A stretch of DNA of 64,000 nucleotides from DATARH01 sp963773625 (GCA_963773625.1 CAVZCJ010000013.1:248001-312000), one strand, 5' to 3'. Shown: positions 8,937-17,654, counted from the stretch's first letter. Made by a program: numbers and translations. The notes: generated from the sequence alone by a model not told the origin.

Positions 8937-9117
8937 CCTGCAAGCCCGTGTTTCCGAATTCGCAGGGTCGGATGATCTACCCGTTAAAAACAGGTCCTCC
9001 CGACCGCGAACTCTAGACTAGCCGCGCGTTACTCATTCTCCATGAGATAGACGTATCGCGTACCCCGCGACAAGTGGTTCGGCGCCCCTAGGCGCACCAG
9101 GCGAGTGCCTCGCACAT

Positions 9118-10531
9118 CTAGAACCGGACCCGAAGCCGTACTCCAGCCACGACGGCGCTGTCGACACTCGTGAGGAATGTCCTGGACGAGGTGAGGGCCT
9201 TTTTGAGGCCTGGATCAATGATCTGAAGGTCGGCAGTTGCGTTAAGCCACGGCGTAATCGCAGCGTTGTAGTACATCTCGATCGCGTCCTCTTGTTCGAG
9301 GCCGAGTTTGAGTGCCTGACGCAGGAAGGGAACAAGATCACGGCTGAACTGAGTTCGTGACAAGCCAAGGCCAAAGGTATCGTCGGCACGGCCGGGTATC
9401 ACTCCCTTGCCACCAATCCCCGTGAGGAAAGCGTACTTGATCGGGTTCGGGTTGCCGTCAGAGACCCCGAAATTGAAAAAGACGCCGATCCCGTGCTTCG
9501 GATCGCCTTCGGGCTGCCAGACGTACTGATCAAAGGCATAGTTCATCGTCCAGGTGCTGCTCGTGCGATTGGCGGGTTGCGTGGGAGTGAGAAGCGCCGG
9601 GAAGAACTGCTGGAGGATTTGCGTCAGGACAGGCCCCGGGCTCGCCAGCCGGGGAAACCGATTATTCAACAGCACGCGGGCGATGTTGGAAGGATCCTGG
9701 GAAAGCGAAAGCTGGTCCTGATCGCTCCATGTGAACCCGAGACTCTGATGGCCGACGAGCCCGAACGGATTGATCGTCAGCTCGCCATTGCCCTGGACCA
9801 CAACGCCATTGCTGAACGCCTGGCTCAAACTGTCGTTCGTCGGTGTCCCGTTCGCGCCGAGCGCCAGGGCCGACAGGATGATGTCGTCTCGCGGCAGAGC
9901 AATGACGCCGCCACCAAACGACGAGATGCGGAACTGGTTGGATAGGGGAGGTGAATGCGCTGTTCTCAAACTGGGTGATGTAATTGCCGTAGAACTCGGT
10001 TTCGCCTGAATTAAGCGTATTGATCTTGCCGACGAACAGACTGAATTGGGGGCTGAGGGACTGCGTGAACGTCAGGTTCATCAGCGCAGAGGTGCGGTCG
10101 TTCGGCGCGGGCAGTAGGGCGGCGGTGTTTACCGCCACGATCGTGCCGGAATCATGGAACACGTTGCTCCCGAATCCGGTGTCGCCCTCGAGCTTGAAAA
10201 AGCCGCCCGGCCACAGGCCCAGCTTCTGCGTGTCGATATTGAGCGTGTAATCCACATTGCCCCAGAAATTGGCGCCAGTGCTGCGGCCGCCGCTCACAAC
10301 AGCCTGGGGGGTCGCGAGCAGATCAACGTCCAATACGATACCCTTCTTTGCGAGATCGTCCCGCAGCCCGCCCCAGTCGCCGGTGAGGCGAGGTCGAAAC
10401 CAAATATCCCCGCCCCAGGTATCGGGCACGTCGTATGGCTGCGCCCTGGCCACATCTGGGGCAATCAGCAAGATCAGCGCGAATGCACAGGGCCAGCCGA
10501 GACGTGTGCAGTCCTCGATCGCCGCGAGCAT
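9118..10531 (-). CDS. OprB-family carbohydrate-selective porin (frame broken once)
   Basis: An outer-membrane beta-barrel of about 470 residues, thought to pass sugars or other small solutes. The start at 10531 gives a signal peptide (hydrophobic FALILLIAPDVARAQ region) followed by the OprB hallmark around RPRLTGDWGGLRDDLAKKGI. Later blocks include NVDYTLNIDTQKLGLWPGGF, KLEGDTGFGSNVF and QQFFPALLTPTQPANRTSST. The C-terminus ends RVRF, the aromatic last residue expected for barrel insertion. The frame shifts near 9945, at a four-C run on the coding strand. The gene lies 133 bases downstream of the channel gene on the same strand. Confidence 0.8.
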
Positions 10532-10663
10532 CGTGCCCAAATGATGAGAGGCCAATGCGCGGTGCACTTTTCTGGCTGCGCTTTGGTCAGCCGTTGTTCG
10601 TGCCTCAAGCCATGCTGGCCGTCGCGCTCTCGTCACGCTTACTCCCGCCTACGTCGTGTGAAG

Positions 10664-11841
10664 CTAAGGAGCGCCGAACCACTTGTCGCGGAGTGCTGCA
10701 TAAACACCGGTCTCACGAAGAGTAAGCAGCGCACCGTCGATCTTTTTGCGGAGTGGGCTGTTCAACGGCAACATAAAGGCTTGCTGCCCAGTCTCAAATT
10801 CGGGACCGACCATTTTCACCCGACCCTTTAGATCATGCGCCGCGTAGTATTGCAGCGCCGGTGGCCACCGAGACTATGGCATCCACTTTCTTGTCCAGGA
10901 GAGCTTTAAACAATTCATCAGGCGTCAGGAACTCCTGCACCTGTGCGTGATGCTCCTGAAGATATTGGACGGCGGTGGTGTTCGCTATTGTGGCGACCTG
11001 CTTACCAGGTAAGTCATCCGGCCCTTCGATGGCGCCGCGAATTTGCTCGACGGTCAAAGTGGTCGTTAGCTGGGCGGTATAGAACGCAACGAACACCACA
11101 CCAGCGAACATCCAGAAGATCGAGAACGCGCGCGCCACCCAATGACGCGGCATCGCCTCAGCCTGTGTTGTCAACGTCGATAGCGCCCAATTAATGGCCT
11201 CAAAGATGCCGGGGAAGTAATTGCGGTTTTTGATGATGCCGTCCTCGTGCCGCCTTTCGAGCAGCCAAACCCCGTGAGCCGGGATGAGGACAAGCACCAA
11301 CGCCATGCCGAGCCACAATATGGTCGTCCACGAAAACAGTAGACGAAGAATGGCCCACAAGGGGTTCGTGGTCCCCGTCGTCTCGCCGCTTTCCCGCACC
11401 ATGATTTGCAGGCCGGCTTCCATTGTCGGAACAGAAAAATCGAACTACCTCGTCACGGGCCGACGTGATGAAGACGGGCGCGACGACGACGTCGGCCTTT
11501 TGAGATCGCATCGCCTCTTCCAGAGAGGCCACGTCCGGCACCCTCTGATAGTTCGTCTTTAGCTTCAGTTGTGCGGCAATCGCATTCCACAGCTCAATGG
11601 TGAACCCGGTCAGGGAGCCATTTTGTTCCATGACGAACGGAGGAGCGACGAGCACGGCCGCACGGATCTCCGTGGTCTCTCCTTGTGCCGGGGCTGTCGA
11701 TGAAGGGGAAGTTTGCGCATAGGCCGGAGCCACCAAGGCAGCGCCGATCATTGCAGCCATGAGCATCCAAGCCGACATTCCCCGGATACCCGCGAGCAGC
11801 GCGCGCGGCGCCGATCCTTGAATGCGAGGTGTGTCAGCCAT
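10664..11841 (-). CDS. Prokaryotic glutamate-receptor-like ion channel with periplasmic binding domain (frame broken twice)
   Basis: The layout is signal peptide (ends ALVAPAYAQ), first lobe of a solute-binding domain (APPFVMEQNGSLTGFTIELW), a pore module with two or three helices around a re-entrant loop, then the second lobe ending ALRDKWFGAP. This is the GluR0-type architecture. The pore loop reads ALSTLTTQAEAMPRHW and lacks the TVGYG filter of potassium-selective GluR0; the post-pore helix contains FYTAQLTTTLTVEQIRG. The frame breaks at a T5 run (11435-11439) and near 10860. The second shift restores about 65 residues up to the stop at 10664. It is probably a ligand-gated cation channel in the inner membrane. 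An Fnr-type site lies about 100 bases upstream. Confidence 0.7.
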
Positions 11842-11936
11842 GGCCGTCCCAGCCGTTGTCTTCTAGGGTCACGCGAGTAAGTAGATCTCGAAAGCAGAGC
11901 AGCTGGGAGAATGCTTGCGCTTTCGGACTATTAGCA

Positions 11937-11950
11937 TTGATCGACGTCAA
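11937..11950 (-). promoter_or_regulatory. Fnr/FixK-type binding site
   Basis: TTGATCGACGTCAA fits TTGAY-N4-RTCAA. It lies about 100 bases upstream of the channel gene start (11841) in the 291-base divergent region shared with the DUF2252 gene, which carries its own site at 12031. Confidence 0.6.
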
Positions 11951-12030
11951 CTTGGAGTCGCCATCGGCGGTAGATTGAACTTCAACTGAGGGTGGAGGGC
12001 GGACAGATCCTCGTCTCCATGCCCGTTCGG

Positions 12031-12044
12031 TTGACTTGGATCAA
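12031..12044 (+). promoter_or_regulatory. Fnr/FixK-type binding site
   Basis: TTGACTTGGATCAA fits the Crp/Fnr-family palindrome. It lies 89 bases before the DUF2252 start. A TAGGAT hexamer at 12066-12071 is placed as the -10 would be for an activator centred at -41.5. Confidence 0.6.
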
Positions 12045-12132
12045 TGTCCATCAACCGCAAGCCACTAGGATTGCACGTATCGAAGCGCGGCTCGATAGAG
12101 CCTCCTGAACGATCAATTCAAGGAGATCGGGA

Positions 12133-13539
12133 ATGGCGAAGCGGGGGCTTACGCAGGAAGGTCAGGATCAAATCGTCGAGTTCCGCCATCTTTCACCAGA
12201 AGAACGCCGCGTCAAAGGAAAGGCGCTGCGTCGTCACGTGCACCGCGCGAGCCACGCCGGATGGGAGGCGCCGAAGAACCGGCGCGATCCGGTCGAGATT
12301 CTGCTCGAATCGAATGAAGGCCGGATCCTGGATTTAATCCCGATCCGCTTTGGGCGAATGATGCAGTCGCCCTTCGCCTTCTATCGCGGCGGCGCGGCGA
12401 TCATGGCGGCGGACCTGGCTTCCACTCCAAAATCCGGCCTGATCGTGCAGGCTTGCGGCGATGCGCATCTAATGAATTTCGGGGGCTTTGCTACGCCCGA
12501 GCGGCAGATCATTTTTGATATCAACGATCTCGACGAGACGCTGCCGGCACCGTGGGAGTGGGATCTCAAACGGCTTATCGCCAGCATCGCCATCGCCGGC
12601 CGACATATCGGCCTTCCCGAAAGCGATGTGGGGCGGGTCGCCATTCGAGCGGTCCAGGCCTACCGGGAGAAGATGACGGATTACGGTTCGATGCCGGCCC
12701 TCGATGTTTGGTACGACGTGCTCGACGTCGAACGGGTGCTCAAGGAGATCACCCGCGACGAGGACCGGGGTCGGATCGCGGAGCGCATCGAGAAGGCGCA
12801 GGCACGGAGTACCCCAGAATACATGTACCCCAAGCTCACTCAGCAGCTGGGCACGGTCCCGCGGATCATCGACGATCCGCCGCTGATCTTCCATCCCACC
12901 GCAGAACAGGCGCCGGGGCTCAAGAGCGGATTCACCGAAGCCTTGGCAAAGTACCGCGAGTCGCTACATGAAAATGTCCGCACCCTGTTTGACCGCTATG
13001 TCTTTTCCGATCTGGCCCTCAAGGTCGTTGGGGTCGGCAGCGTCGGCACCATGTGTGGGATCGGGCTGTTCCTTGCCGCCAACGACGACCCGCTCTTCCT
13101 CCAGGTCAAGGAAGCCCGGGCATCGGTGCTCGAACCCTATGCCGGGAAGAGCAAGTATCTCAATCAAGGCCATCGCGTCGTCGCCGGGCAGCGGCTGATG
13201 CAATCTGCTAGCGACATCTTCCTCGGATGGACCGAGGGGATGAATGGAAAGCACTTCTATGTCCGCCAGCTTCGCGACGCCAAAATCAGCGCGATCGTCG
13301 AGGGCTTCGACCTCGAGCTGCTACAGCTTTACAGCCGGCTGTGCGCATGGAGCCTGGCGCGAGCGCATGCGCGCTCGGGCGATCCGGCGATGATCTCCGG
13401 CTACATGGGATCGAGCGAAGTCTTCGACGAGGCCATCGGCGAGTTTGCGGTCGAATACGCGGACCAGAACGAGCGCGACTATAACGGGTTCGTCAAAGCG
13501 GTCCGGACGGGCAAGATCGACGTGATCGCCGACGCGTAA
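12133..13539 (+). CDS. DUF2252 family protein (kinase-like fold, function unknown)
   Basis: The 468-residue protein starts at ATG 12133 with AAGGAG eight bases before it. Family signatures are visible in order: PIRFGRMMQSPFAFYRGGAA, the nucleotide-loop-like region GDAHLMNFGGF, then FDINDLDETLPAPWEWDLKR and GVGSVGTMCGIGLFLAANDD, and C-terminal ARAHARSGDPAMISGYMGSS. DUF2252 is distantly related to kinase-like phosphotransferases, and its substrate is not established. It is transcribed divergently from the channel gene and has its own Fnr-type site, so it probably belongs to the same regulon. The gene is intact. Confidence 0.85.
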   Translation: MAKRGLTQEGQDQIVEFRHLSPEERRVKGKALRRHVHRASHAGWEAPKNRRDPVEILLESNEGRILDLIPIRFGRMMQSPFAFYRGGAAIMAADLASTPKSGLIVQACGDAHLMNFGGFATPERQIIFDINDLDETLPAPWEWDLKRLIASIAIAGRHIGLPESDVGRVAIRAVQAYREKMTDYGSMPALDVWYDVLDVERVLKEITRDEDRGRIAERIEKAQARSTPEYMYPKLTQQLGTVPRIIDDPPLIFHPTAEQAPGLKSGFTEALAKYRESLHENVRTLFDRYVFSDLALKVVGVGSVGTMCGIGLFLAANDDPLFLQVKEARASVLEPYAGKSKYLNQGHRVVAGQRLMQSASDIFLGWTEGMNGKHFYVRQLRDAKISAIVEGFDLELLQLYSRLCAWSLARAHARSGDPAMISGYMGSSEVFDEAIGEFAVEYADQNERDYNGFVKAVRTGKIDVIADA

Positions 13540-13814
13540 GGGCAGCTCGGATCTTGCCTCTGCAGGTTGATCCCGTGCTGGCGAATCGCTTCTGTCGGCG
13601 GATAGGCGTCACCTGACACGCAAACCGGGAATGACGCATTTCCATCCCGTGCCGACCCTCCGTGTGAGCGATACGAGGGTCTGAAATGGGGCATGAAGAC
13701 GCGTTCCCGCCGCTAAGGGTGAACGGTGGTTGTCGGATCCTAAAGCGGTCCTCGGGCTGCTGATGATCGGCGAGGCAGGCTTTTGAGACAGGTTCTAAGT
13801 CTTTGGCTGCCTGA

Positions 13815-14036
13815 CTAATCGACCGCCCACTGGATCGATACGTCCGCGCGCCCTTTCCACCGGCACGAACTGCATTTGAGGCGGCGCTGTAGATCGAGAA
13901 CCTTGGTGTAGTCCGGCACGCCGGCCGTCGCCATCATCGCCGCTGACAGATGCTCAAGGTGGCCGCACGCGCACTCGACGCGGATCAGGTCATCCGGCCC
14001 GAGATCGCCGATCTTTGCGGCGTAGAGGGGAACCAT
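13815..14036 (-). CDS. Small zinc-ribbon-like protein, unknown
   Basis: The 73-residue product starts MVPLYAAKIGDLGPDDLIRV and has cysteine/histidine pairs in VECACGHLEH and LKCSSCRWKG, which could bind one zinc ion. This short family is common in alphaproteobacterial mobile regions. An alphaproteobacterial LexA-type box lies 13-27 bases before the start codon. It stands alone between DUF2252 and the YopT-like gene. Function unknown. Confidence 0.6.
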   Translation of the reverse strand: MVPLYAAKIGDLGPDDLIRVECACGHLEHLSAAMMATAGVPDYTKVLDLQRRLKCSSCRWKGRADVSIQWAVD

Positions 14037-14048
14037 ACTGCTGCCATT

Positions 14049-14063
14049 GTTCGCTTATTGTTC
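14049..14063 (-). promoter_or_regulatory. Candidate LexA (SOS) box
   Basis: GTTC-N7-GTTC, the direct-repeat operator used by alphaproteobacterial LexA, occurs at 14049-14063. It lies just upstream of the minus-strand zinc-ribbon gene. The motif is short, so a chance match is possible. Confidence 0.4.
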
Positions 14064-14222
14064 GCACATCCAATCGTATGCGGCAGCAAGTCAACGCGGT
14101 CTTGTCAATGGTTAACGGTCGGCTCTAAGCTCGCCTTGCGCGTCAAGCGCACATTGCGACATCAACTTGGGGTCGGCGGCCCCTGTTGCCCACGGATAAC
14201 CCCGACCCCGCACTTTTTGCCT

Positions 14223-14303
14223 ATGCCCAAGATCGACCTGACCGAGATAAGTCGCTCAAAGTGCGGCATTTTACGGATAGGAGCGCGGCATGTGCCTCAG
14301 TAA
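14223..14303 (+). other. Short frame resembling the start of the 14970 gene
   Basis: The first residues MPKIDLTEISRSK resemble MPTIDLTDEERAA of the gene at 14970. The frame then degenerates and stops after 26 codons, overlapping the start of the YopT-like gene. It may be a broken duplicate left when the AT-rich gene arrived. Support is limited to the first eight or nine codons. Confidence 0.25.
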
Positions 14304-14988
14304 AGACGTGACGAAGTATCAGACCGATTGGTTCTCGCAGAAAGATATGCTCAACGATCATTCCGCGCGCGTTCTTAAAACTTTCCAGAATGCTAAGAAA
14401 GAGATGGAAGCTGATAGCTCTGGTGCCGCAGAGGAGCTAGCGAAATCGTCTGCTCAAACGTTCAAACTTATCCACGATGTGTCAAAAGGAGTTTGCGCCG
14501 CGCTGTGTATAAAATGGATTAAGATGATCGCCAGCGATAGTCATCTACCAATGGCAAAATTGAAGAACGACATCACGTTCGCGAAAGCAGTTATTAGACA
14601 CAATGCAGCGAACGTTCCACTTAGACAGCAAGAGCAATTGTCTCAGAGTTATAAACTTAAGGCTCAAAAGAAAGAACTCAATTTTTCAAGATCTCTCACC
14701 TTAATTGTTCAGGATGTGTTATCAAGCCCAGGTGTATTCTATCTTGTATCATTCATAACGTCCACAGGTTCGCATGTCATTGCGGTGAGCAGCGGAGACT
14801 GCAAGGCGGTTCTAATATTCGATCCTAATTTTGGAGAATTTAAATTACAGAAATCCCGCCTTGAAGATTTTTTATCGGCACTATTGAAGGAGGGTTATAA
14901 AGCGGAACCCAAGGCGATTAATGAATTGGCGCACGATCCTGCCCACGCTAGTCCCTCGCTCTTTTATCTATGCCGACAATTGATTTAA
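14290..14988 (+). CDS. YopT-like (peptidase C58) cysteine protease domain protein
   Basis: The 232-residue, AT-rich gene has TAGGAG before ATG 14290. Three blocks match the YopT/AvrPphB papain-like fold: a Cys in HDVSKGVCAALCIKWIKMI (Cys69), a His in TGSHVIAV (His162) and an Asp in IFDPNFGEF (Asp178). The His-Asp spacing of 16 is the same as in YopT. The N-terminal 60 residues are charged and helical, with no signal peptide or membrane segment. YopT relatives cleave host or prenylated proteins, or process themselves, often as type III effectors. Base composition unlike its neighbours points to recent transfer. No secretion or immunity gene is adjacent, so delivery and target are unknown. Confidence 0.72.
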   Translation: MCLSKDVTKYQTDWFSQKDMLNDHSARVLKTFQNAKKEMEADSSGAAEELAKSSAQTFKLIHDVSKGVCAALCIKWIKMIASDSHLPMAKLKNDITFAKAVIRHNAANVPLRQQEQLSQSYKLKAQKKELNFSRSLTLIVQDVLSSPGVFYLVSFITSTGSHVIAVSSGDCKAVLIFDPNFGEFKLQKSRLEDFLSALLKEGYKAEPKAINELAHDPAHASPSLFYLCRQLI

Positions 14989-15164
14989 CCGACGAAGAAC
15001 GTGCCGCGTTGGCCGACGTTGCGCGCGAGTACGTCAGGACGCAGCGCTATCCGCTCGCGCCGCGGCTGGCGCCGATCAAGTCCGCGCTGTTGAAGCTGGC
15101 ACCGGCTGACGAACTGCCGAAGCCGCCCGCGCCCGGAAGCCAAAGCGCTAAGCCATTCCTATGA
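14970..15164 (+). CDS. Small protein of unknown function (MPTIDLTDEERAAL-type)
   Basis: The 64-residue product has an N-terminal helix (DLTDEERAALADVAREYVRT) and a proline-rich tail, of a kind often met in rhizobial and prophage DNA. The start overlaps the end of the YopT-like gene by 19 bases, and the stop overlaps the next gene's start. It has high GC, unlike the gene before it. Function unknown. Confidence 0.5.
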   Translation: MPTIDLTDEERAALADVAREYVRTQRYPLAPRLAPIKSALLKLAPADELPKPPAPGSQSAKPFL

Positions 15165-15436
15165 CCGATCAGGACATCGCAGTCAGCTTAGCGATTAACG
15201 CCGGCCTGTCATTGATCCCGGCCATTGTTGCGAAACGCAAAGGCTACCCGTTTGTTGGGTGGTGGCTTTTGGGTTGCTTCTTCACTTGGATCGTCATGCT
15301 GGTCGTCGCGATCTTTGTGCGGCGTCGGTTGCCGCCGGAAATGATGCCGTGCCCCGCGTGCGGTAATGGTGTGTCGTTGCAAGCGGCGTCGTGCCCGAAA
15401 TGCGGACACCCGCTCCTCCCCTTCCCCACGCGGTAG
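15161..15436 (+). CDS. Membrane protein with C-terminal zinc ribbon
   Basis: The 91-residue protein has two hydrophobic helices (about residues 8-25 and 33-52) followed by a cytoplasmic rubredoxin-like ribbon, CPACG and CPKCG 13 residues apart. The ATG overlaps the previous stop by four bases (ATGA), so translation is coupled to the 14970 gene. The architecture resembles small superinfection-immunity-like membrane proteins, but the function is not known. Confidence 0.6.
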   Translation: MTDQDIAVSLAINAGLSLIPAIVAKRKGYPFVGWWLLGCFFTWIVMLVVAIFVRRRLPPEMMPCPACGNGVSLQAASCPKCGHPLLPFPTR

Positions 15437-15485
15437 TCCCTTTACACCAGACGGCGCCTGGGCTGGTACTACCACGTCAAGGATG

Positions 15486-16033
15486 TCAGCATGAGCTAAT
15501 CCAGCCCTTCCCGTCGCAGGCTTTATAGTCGATAGCGTCGGTGTTGTAGTTGTAACTGGCGTTGCCATACCAGTTGACGCGCTTGGTGTCGGTCACGCCT
15601 TCAGAGTGGCGCATCGCCGACACGAACACGCTGATCCGCTCATCGCTCGGCACCCGGCCCGCCTTCCGCAGCACACCGAGCACGACCTGACCAAAAACTC
15701 GCTATCGATGTCGGCTTGTGCGGGGCGCACGTCAACATCGTCGCGATACCACAGGATCAGCGAATACTCACGCCCCGCGGCCTTAGCGATATCGATGCCC
15801 TGCCAATTTGGCTGCTCCCCCGCAAGGTGATCGAGGATCGGTTTGATCGTCGCTAAGTCGGCGACCTCCTCGGGGGAAGCCTTAGGGTCGACCGACGCAT
15901 GGGCAACCGCGGGCTCGGCAGGCACGACCGGGACGATGCCCGCCCACGGATCGGCCTTTTGGGCAGCGGCAGCAATCGGGGCGGTGGCGAGAGCGAAGAT
16001 CAGCCCCGCCAGCACCAAGCCCAAAACGCGCAT
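15486..16033 (-). CDS. Secreted protein of unknown function (frame broken once)
   Basis: A signal peptide is clear (MRVLGLVLAGLIFALATAPI then AAAAQKADPW). The mature part contains PNWQGIDIAKAAGREYSLIL and, after the break, VSAMRHSEGVTDTKRVNWYG. The frame shifts at an A5 run (15693-15697 on the + strand). Adding one base there joins the two parts as SEFFGQVVLGVLRKAG without a gap. Total length is about 182 residues, and it has no recognised domain. Confidence 0.5.
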
Positions 16034-16062
16034 ACCGCCCTTCCTCCACTGCTTAGCCGGGA

Positions 16063-16671
16063 TCACCATGCAAGGTGATCGCGCACCTCTGGAAACTCCG
16101 CGAAGCAGGATTGAACTCGCGCTCGTACAGCGGGCTTCGGTTCAGTGTGAGTGGCAAGGGTCAGGTAGTAGTTCACCCCACCGACCACCGCGTAAACGAT
16201 CCACTCGCCCGTCATTTGGTGCGCGCTGTGGCGCCCCTCGTGAGCGCCGAACACGATCTCATGCAGCATCTTCCTGACGTGGCCGTGCTGGCCGAACTCG
16301 GTTGTGATCGCTGTCAGACGTGCTTGGTTCTCTGGCCGTAGCCAGTGGTTACGCTGGTTTAAGGCGAACGACGCCATTGACGACGCTTTGTAATGCTTGT
16401 GCATCAACCCATGCAGGGGCTTCCTCATAGGCGCCGCCGGCTTTGTGCCGGTGGGGCGCAGCGGGTCGCTACCCTCCAATTGGCCGATCTCGTCGTATAC
16501 GACGAACACGTCAATGGTGCGGCGGCGCAATCCCTCAGCGAGTTCGTTTCGCAGAACCTCGCTACACCGGCCTGTCGCGAGTTTCACTTCAAGCCAGCCG
16601 TCAATATCGGCTCTCGCCTCGTCAAGCGGCAGTATCCCCCGCACGCCGGGGCTAGGAGCGCTGACGCACAA
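16063..16671 (-). CDS. Hypothetical protein, phage/island type
   Basis: The 202-residue protein is soluble and rich in His. It has a histidine-rich centre (LHGLMHKHYKA) and a C-terminal block reading GEWIVYAVVGGVNYYLTLAT. Short proteins ending in this GEWIV...YYL block occur in rhizobial prophages; I cannot name a function. It lies upstream of a secreted protein gene on the same strand. Confidence 0.45.
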   Translation of the reverse strand: MCVSAPSPGVRGILPLDEARADIDGWLEVKLATGRCSEVLRNELAEGLRRRTIDVFVVYDEIGQLEGSDPLRPTGTKPAAPMRKPLHGLMHKHYKASSMASFALNQRNHWLRPENQARLTAITTEFGQHGHVRKMLHEIVFGAHEGRHSAHQMTGEWIVYAVVGGVNYYLTLATHTEPKPAVRARVQSCFAEFPEVRDHLAW

Positions 16672-17122
16672 CCCGGCTCAACGTTTGCAGAAGGTGAGAG
16701 CTATGCGGTTCCTCGTTGACAGCCCGGGGTGAGTGCTGCCCCCGAATATCGGGGGTCGCGCCCATGTTTGACGCCACGGCCCAAATCGGCGTCGAATTCG
16801 GCCCGGCACGAAAGGGCGTTAGCCAGCGCGGCGTATCAGCCGGATCGAGGGGCTGCAATCCTGCAAGATGCACGCCGCTGAGCATCGTGGCGTACGACGC
16901 CGTAACGCTCGTTGTGCCCGAGCCGCCTACAGTGAACCCAGCGTTCGGTATGCGGACTGGCGAGATGTTGCTCTCGGCTAGATCAGGCGGCAGACCTCCC
17001 GTCGGCTTGGGCTGACAAAGTTCCGTCTGGCAGTCCTTCGGCTCGCGATAGCCCTCCGCTTTCTCGACGACTTCCTCCACCGCGCCAGCCACCGGCGGGA
17101 CAAAAACCAGAAATTGGATCAT
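16652..17122 (-). CDS. Hypothetical protein, weakly supported
   Basis: A 156-residue frame starts MIQFLVFVPPVAGAVEEVVE and has low-complexity Pro/Thr/Ser stretches. There is no ribosome site before ATG 17122 and no recognised motif. The start of the 16063 gene overlaps its end by 20 bases. It is listed because it is the only long frame here with plausible codon use; it could be a structural protein of the mobile element or not a gene. Confidence 0.3.
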   Translation of the reverse strand: MIQFLVFVPPVAGAVEEVVEKAEGYREPKDCQTELCQPKPTGGLPPDLAESNISPVRIPNAGFTVGGSGTTSVTASYATMLSGVHLAGLQPLDPADTPRWLTPFRAGPNSTPIWAVASNMGATPDIRGQHSPRAVNEEPHSSHLLQTLSRVVRQRS

Positions 17123-17213
17123 TATGCTATATCCAGTAGGGGGATCAACTGTCGCTATACTACATGATGTTTGATAAGATCACAACTGCCGGTGGGGTGG
17201 TGGCGGTTGCGCT

Positions 17214-17407
17214 ATGTCGGAACAAAACAACAATGACATCAGACCGAAACGTATAAGAGCCTCATCACCTTGTGCGTCGAGGCGCACAAGATGCTGGCCT
17301 TCGCCAATGGTGGTGCGGCCGTTGCCGGTCTGACCTACCTAGGCAACCTAGCGTCGCGTCAGCCGCCCGTGGCCGCTATCCGGCGGCGCGGGAAAGCGCG
17401 ACGCTAA
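17214..17407 (+). pseudogene. Small membrane protein remnant (frame broken)
   Basis: The ATG frame begins MSEQNNNDIR. The neighbouring frame, one shift later near 17250, continues TETYKSLITLCVEAHKMLAF and ANGGAAVAGLTYLGNLASR. This is the N-terminal part of a small two-helix membrane protein common in alphaproteobacterial accessory regions. The end, from about 17350, loses its hydrophobic character, so the gene is also truncated or shifted again. Confidence 0.45.
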
Positions 17408-17459
17408 AAGAGCGCCCCGAAGGACGCCCCTTTATTGACCATCAATAATGGGTGCGCGG

Positions 17460-17654
17460 CTAGATGACCGCCGCGAAGGCGGGAACGCGATTGCGGGCTT
17501 CGGCTTCGCGTCGGATGGTGCGCAGTAGCTCTTGCTTCTCCGGTGTGCGGCGCGCGCCAGAGTTCGGCGCAACGTAGTCGCGTCCGGTGTAGCCCAATTC
17601 CGCCTTCCGGCGGGCAAGCTGCTGCTGCTTTTCTGCGATCGTGATCCGCGTCAT
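17460..17654 (-). CDS. Small basic protein coupled to the nucleotidyltransferase-fold gene
   Basis: The 64-residue, Lys/Arg-rich helical product starts MTRITIAEKQQQLARRKAEL. Its ATG overlaps the stop of the 17651 gene by four bases (ATGA), so the two are translated together. It has no DNA-binding motif that I can identify. The arrangement recalls toxin-antitoxin or nucleotidyltransferase-partner pairs, but no known antitoxin family is recognised. Confidence 0.55.
   Translation of the reverse strand: MTRITIAEKQQQLARRKAELGYTGRDYVAPNSGARRTPEKQELLRTIRREAEARNRVPAFAAVI

Noticed and set aside
13950..14303. 117-codon + strand frame
   Set aside because: It is mostly antisense to the zinc-ribbon gene. 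Only its last codons share the frame start discussed at 14223.
17401..17440. Possible terminator between 17407 and 17460
   Set aside because: The repeated GCGCCCC/CGCCCC words are direct more than inverted, and no stable stem with a T-run could be drawn.
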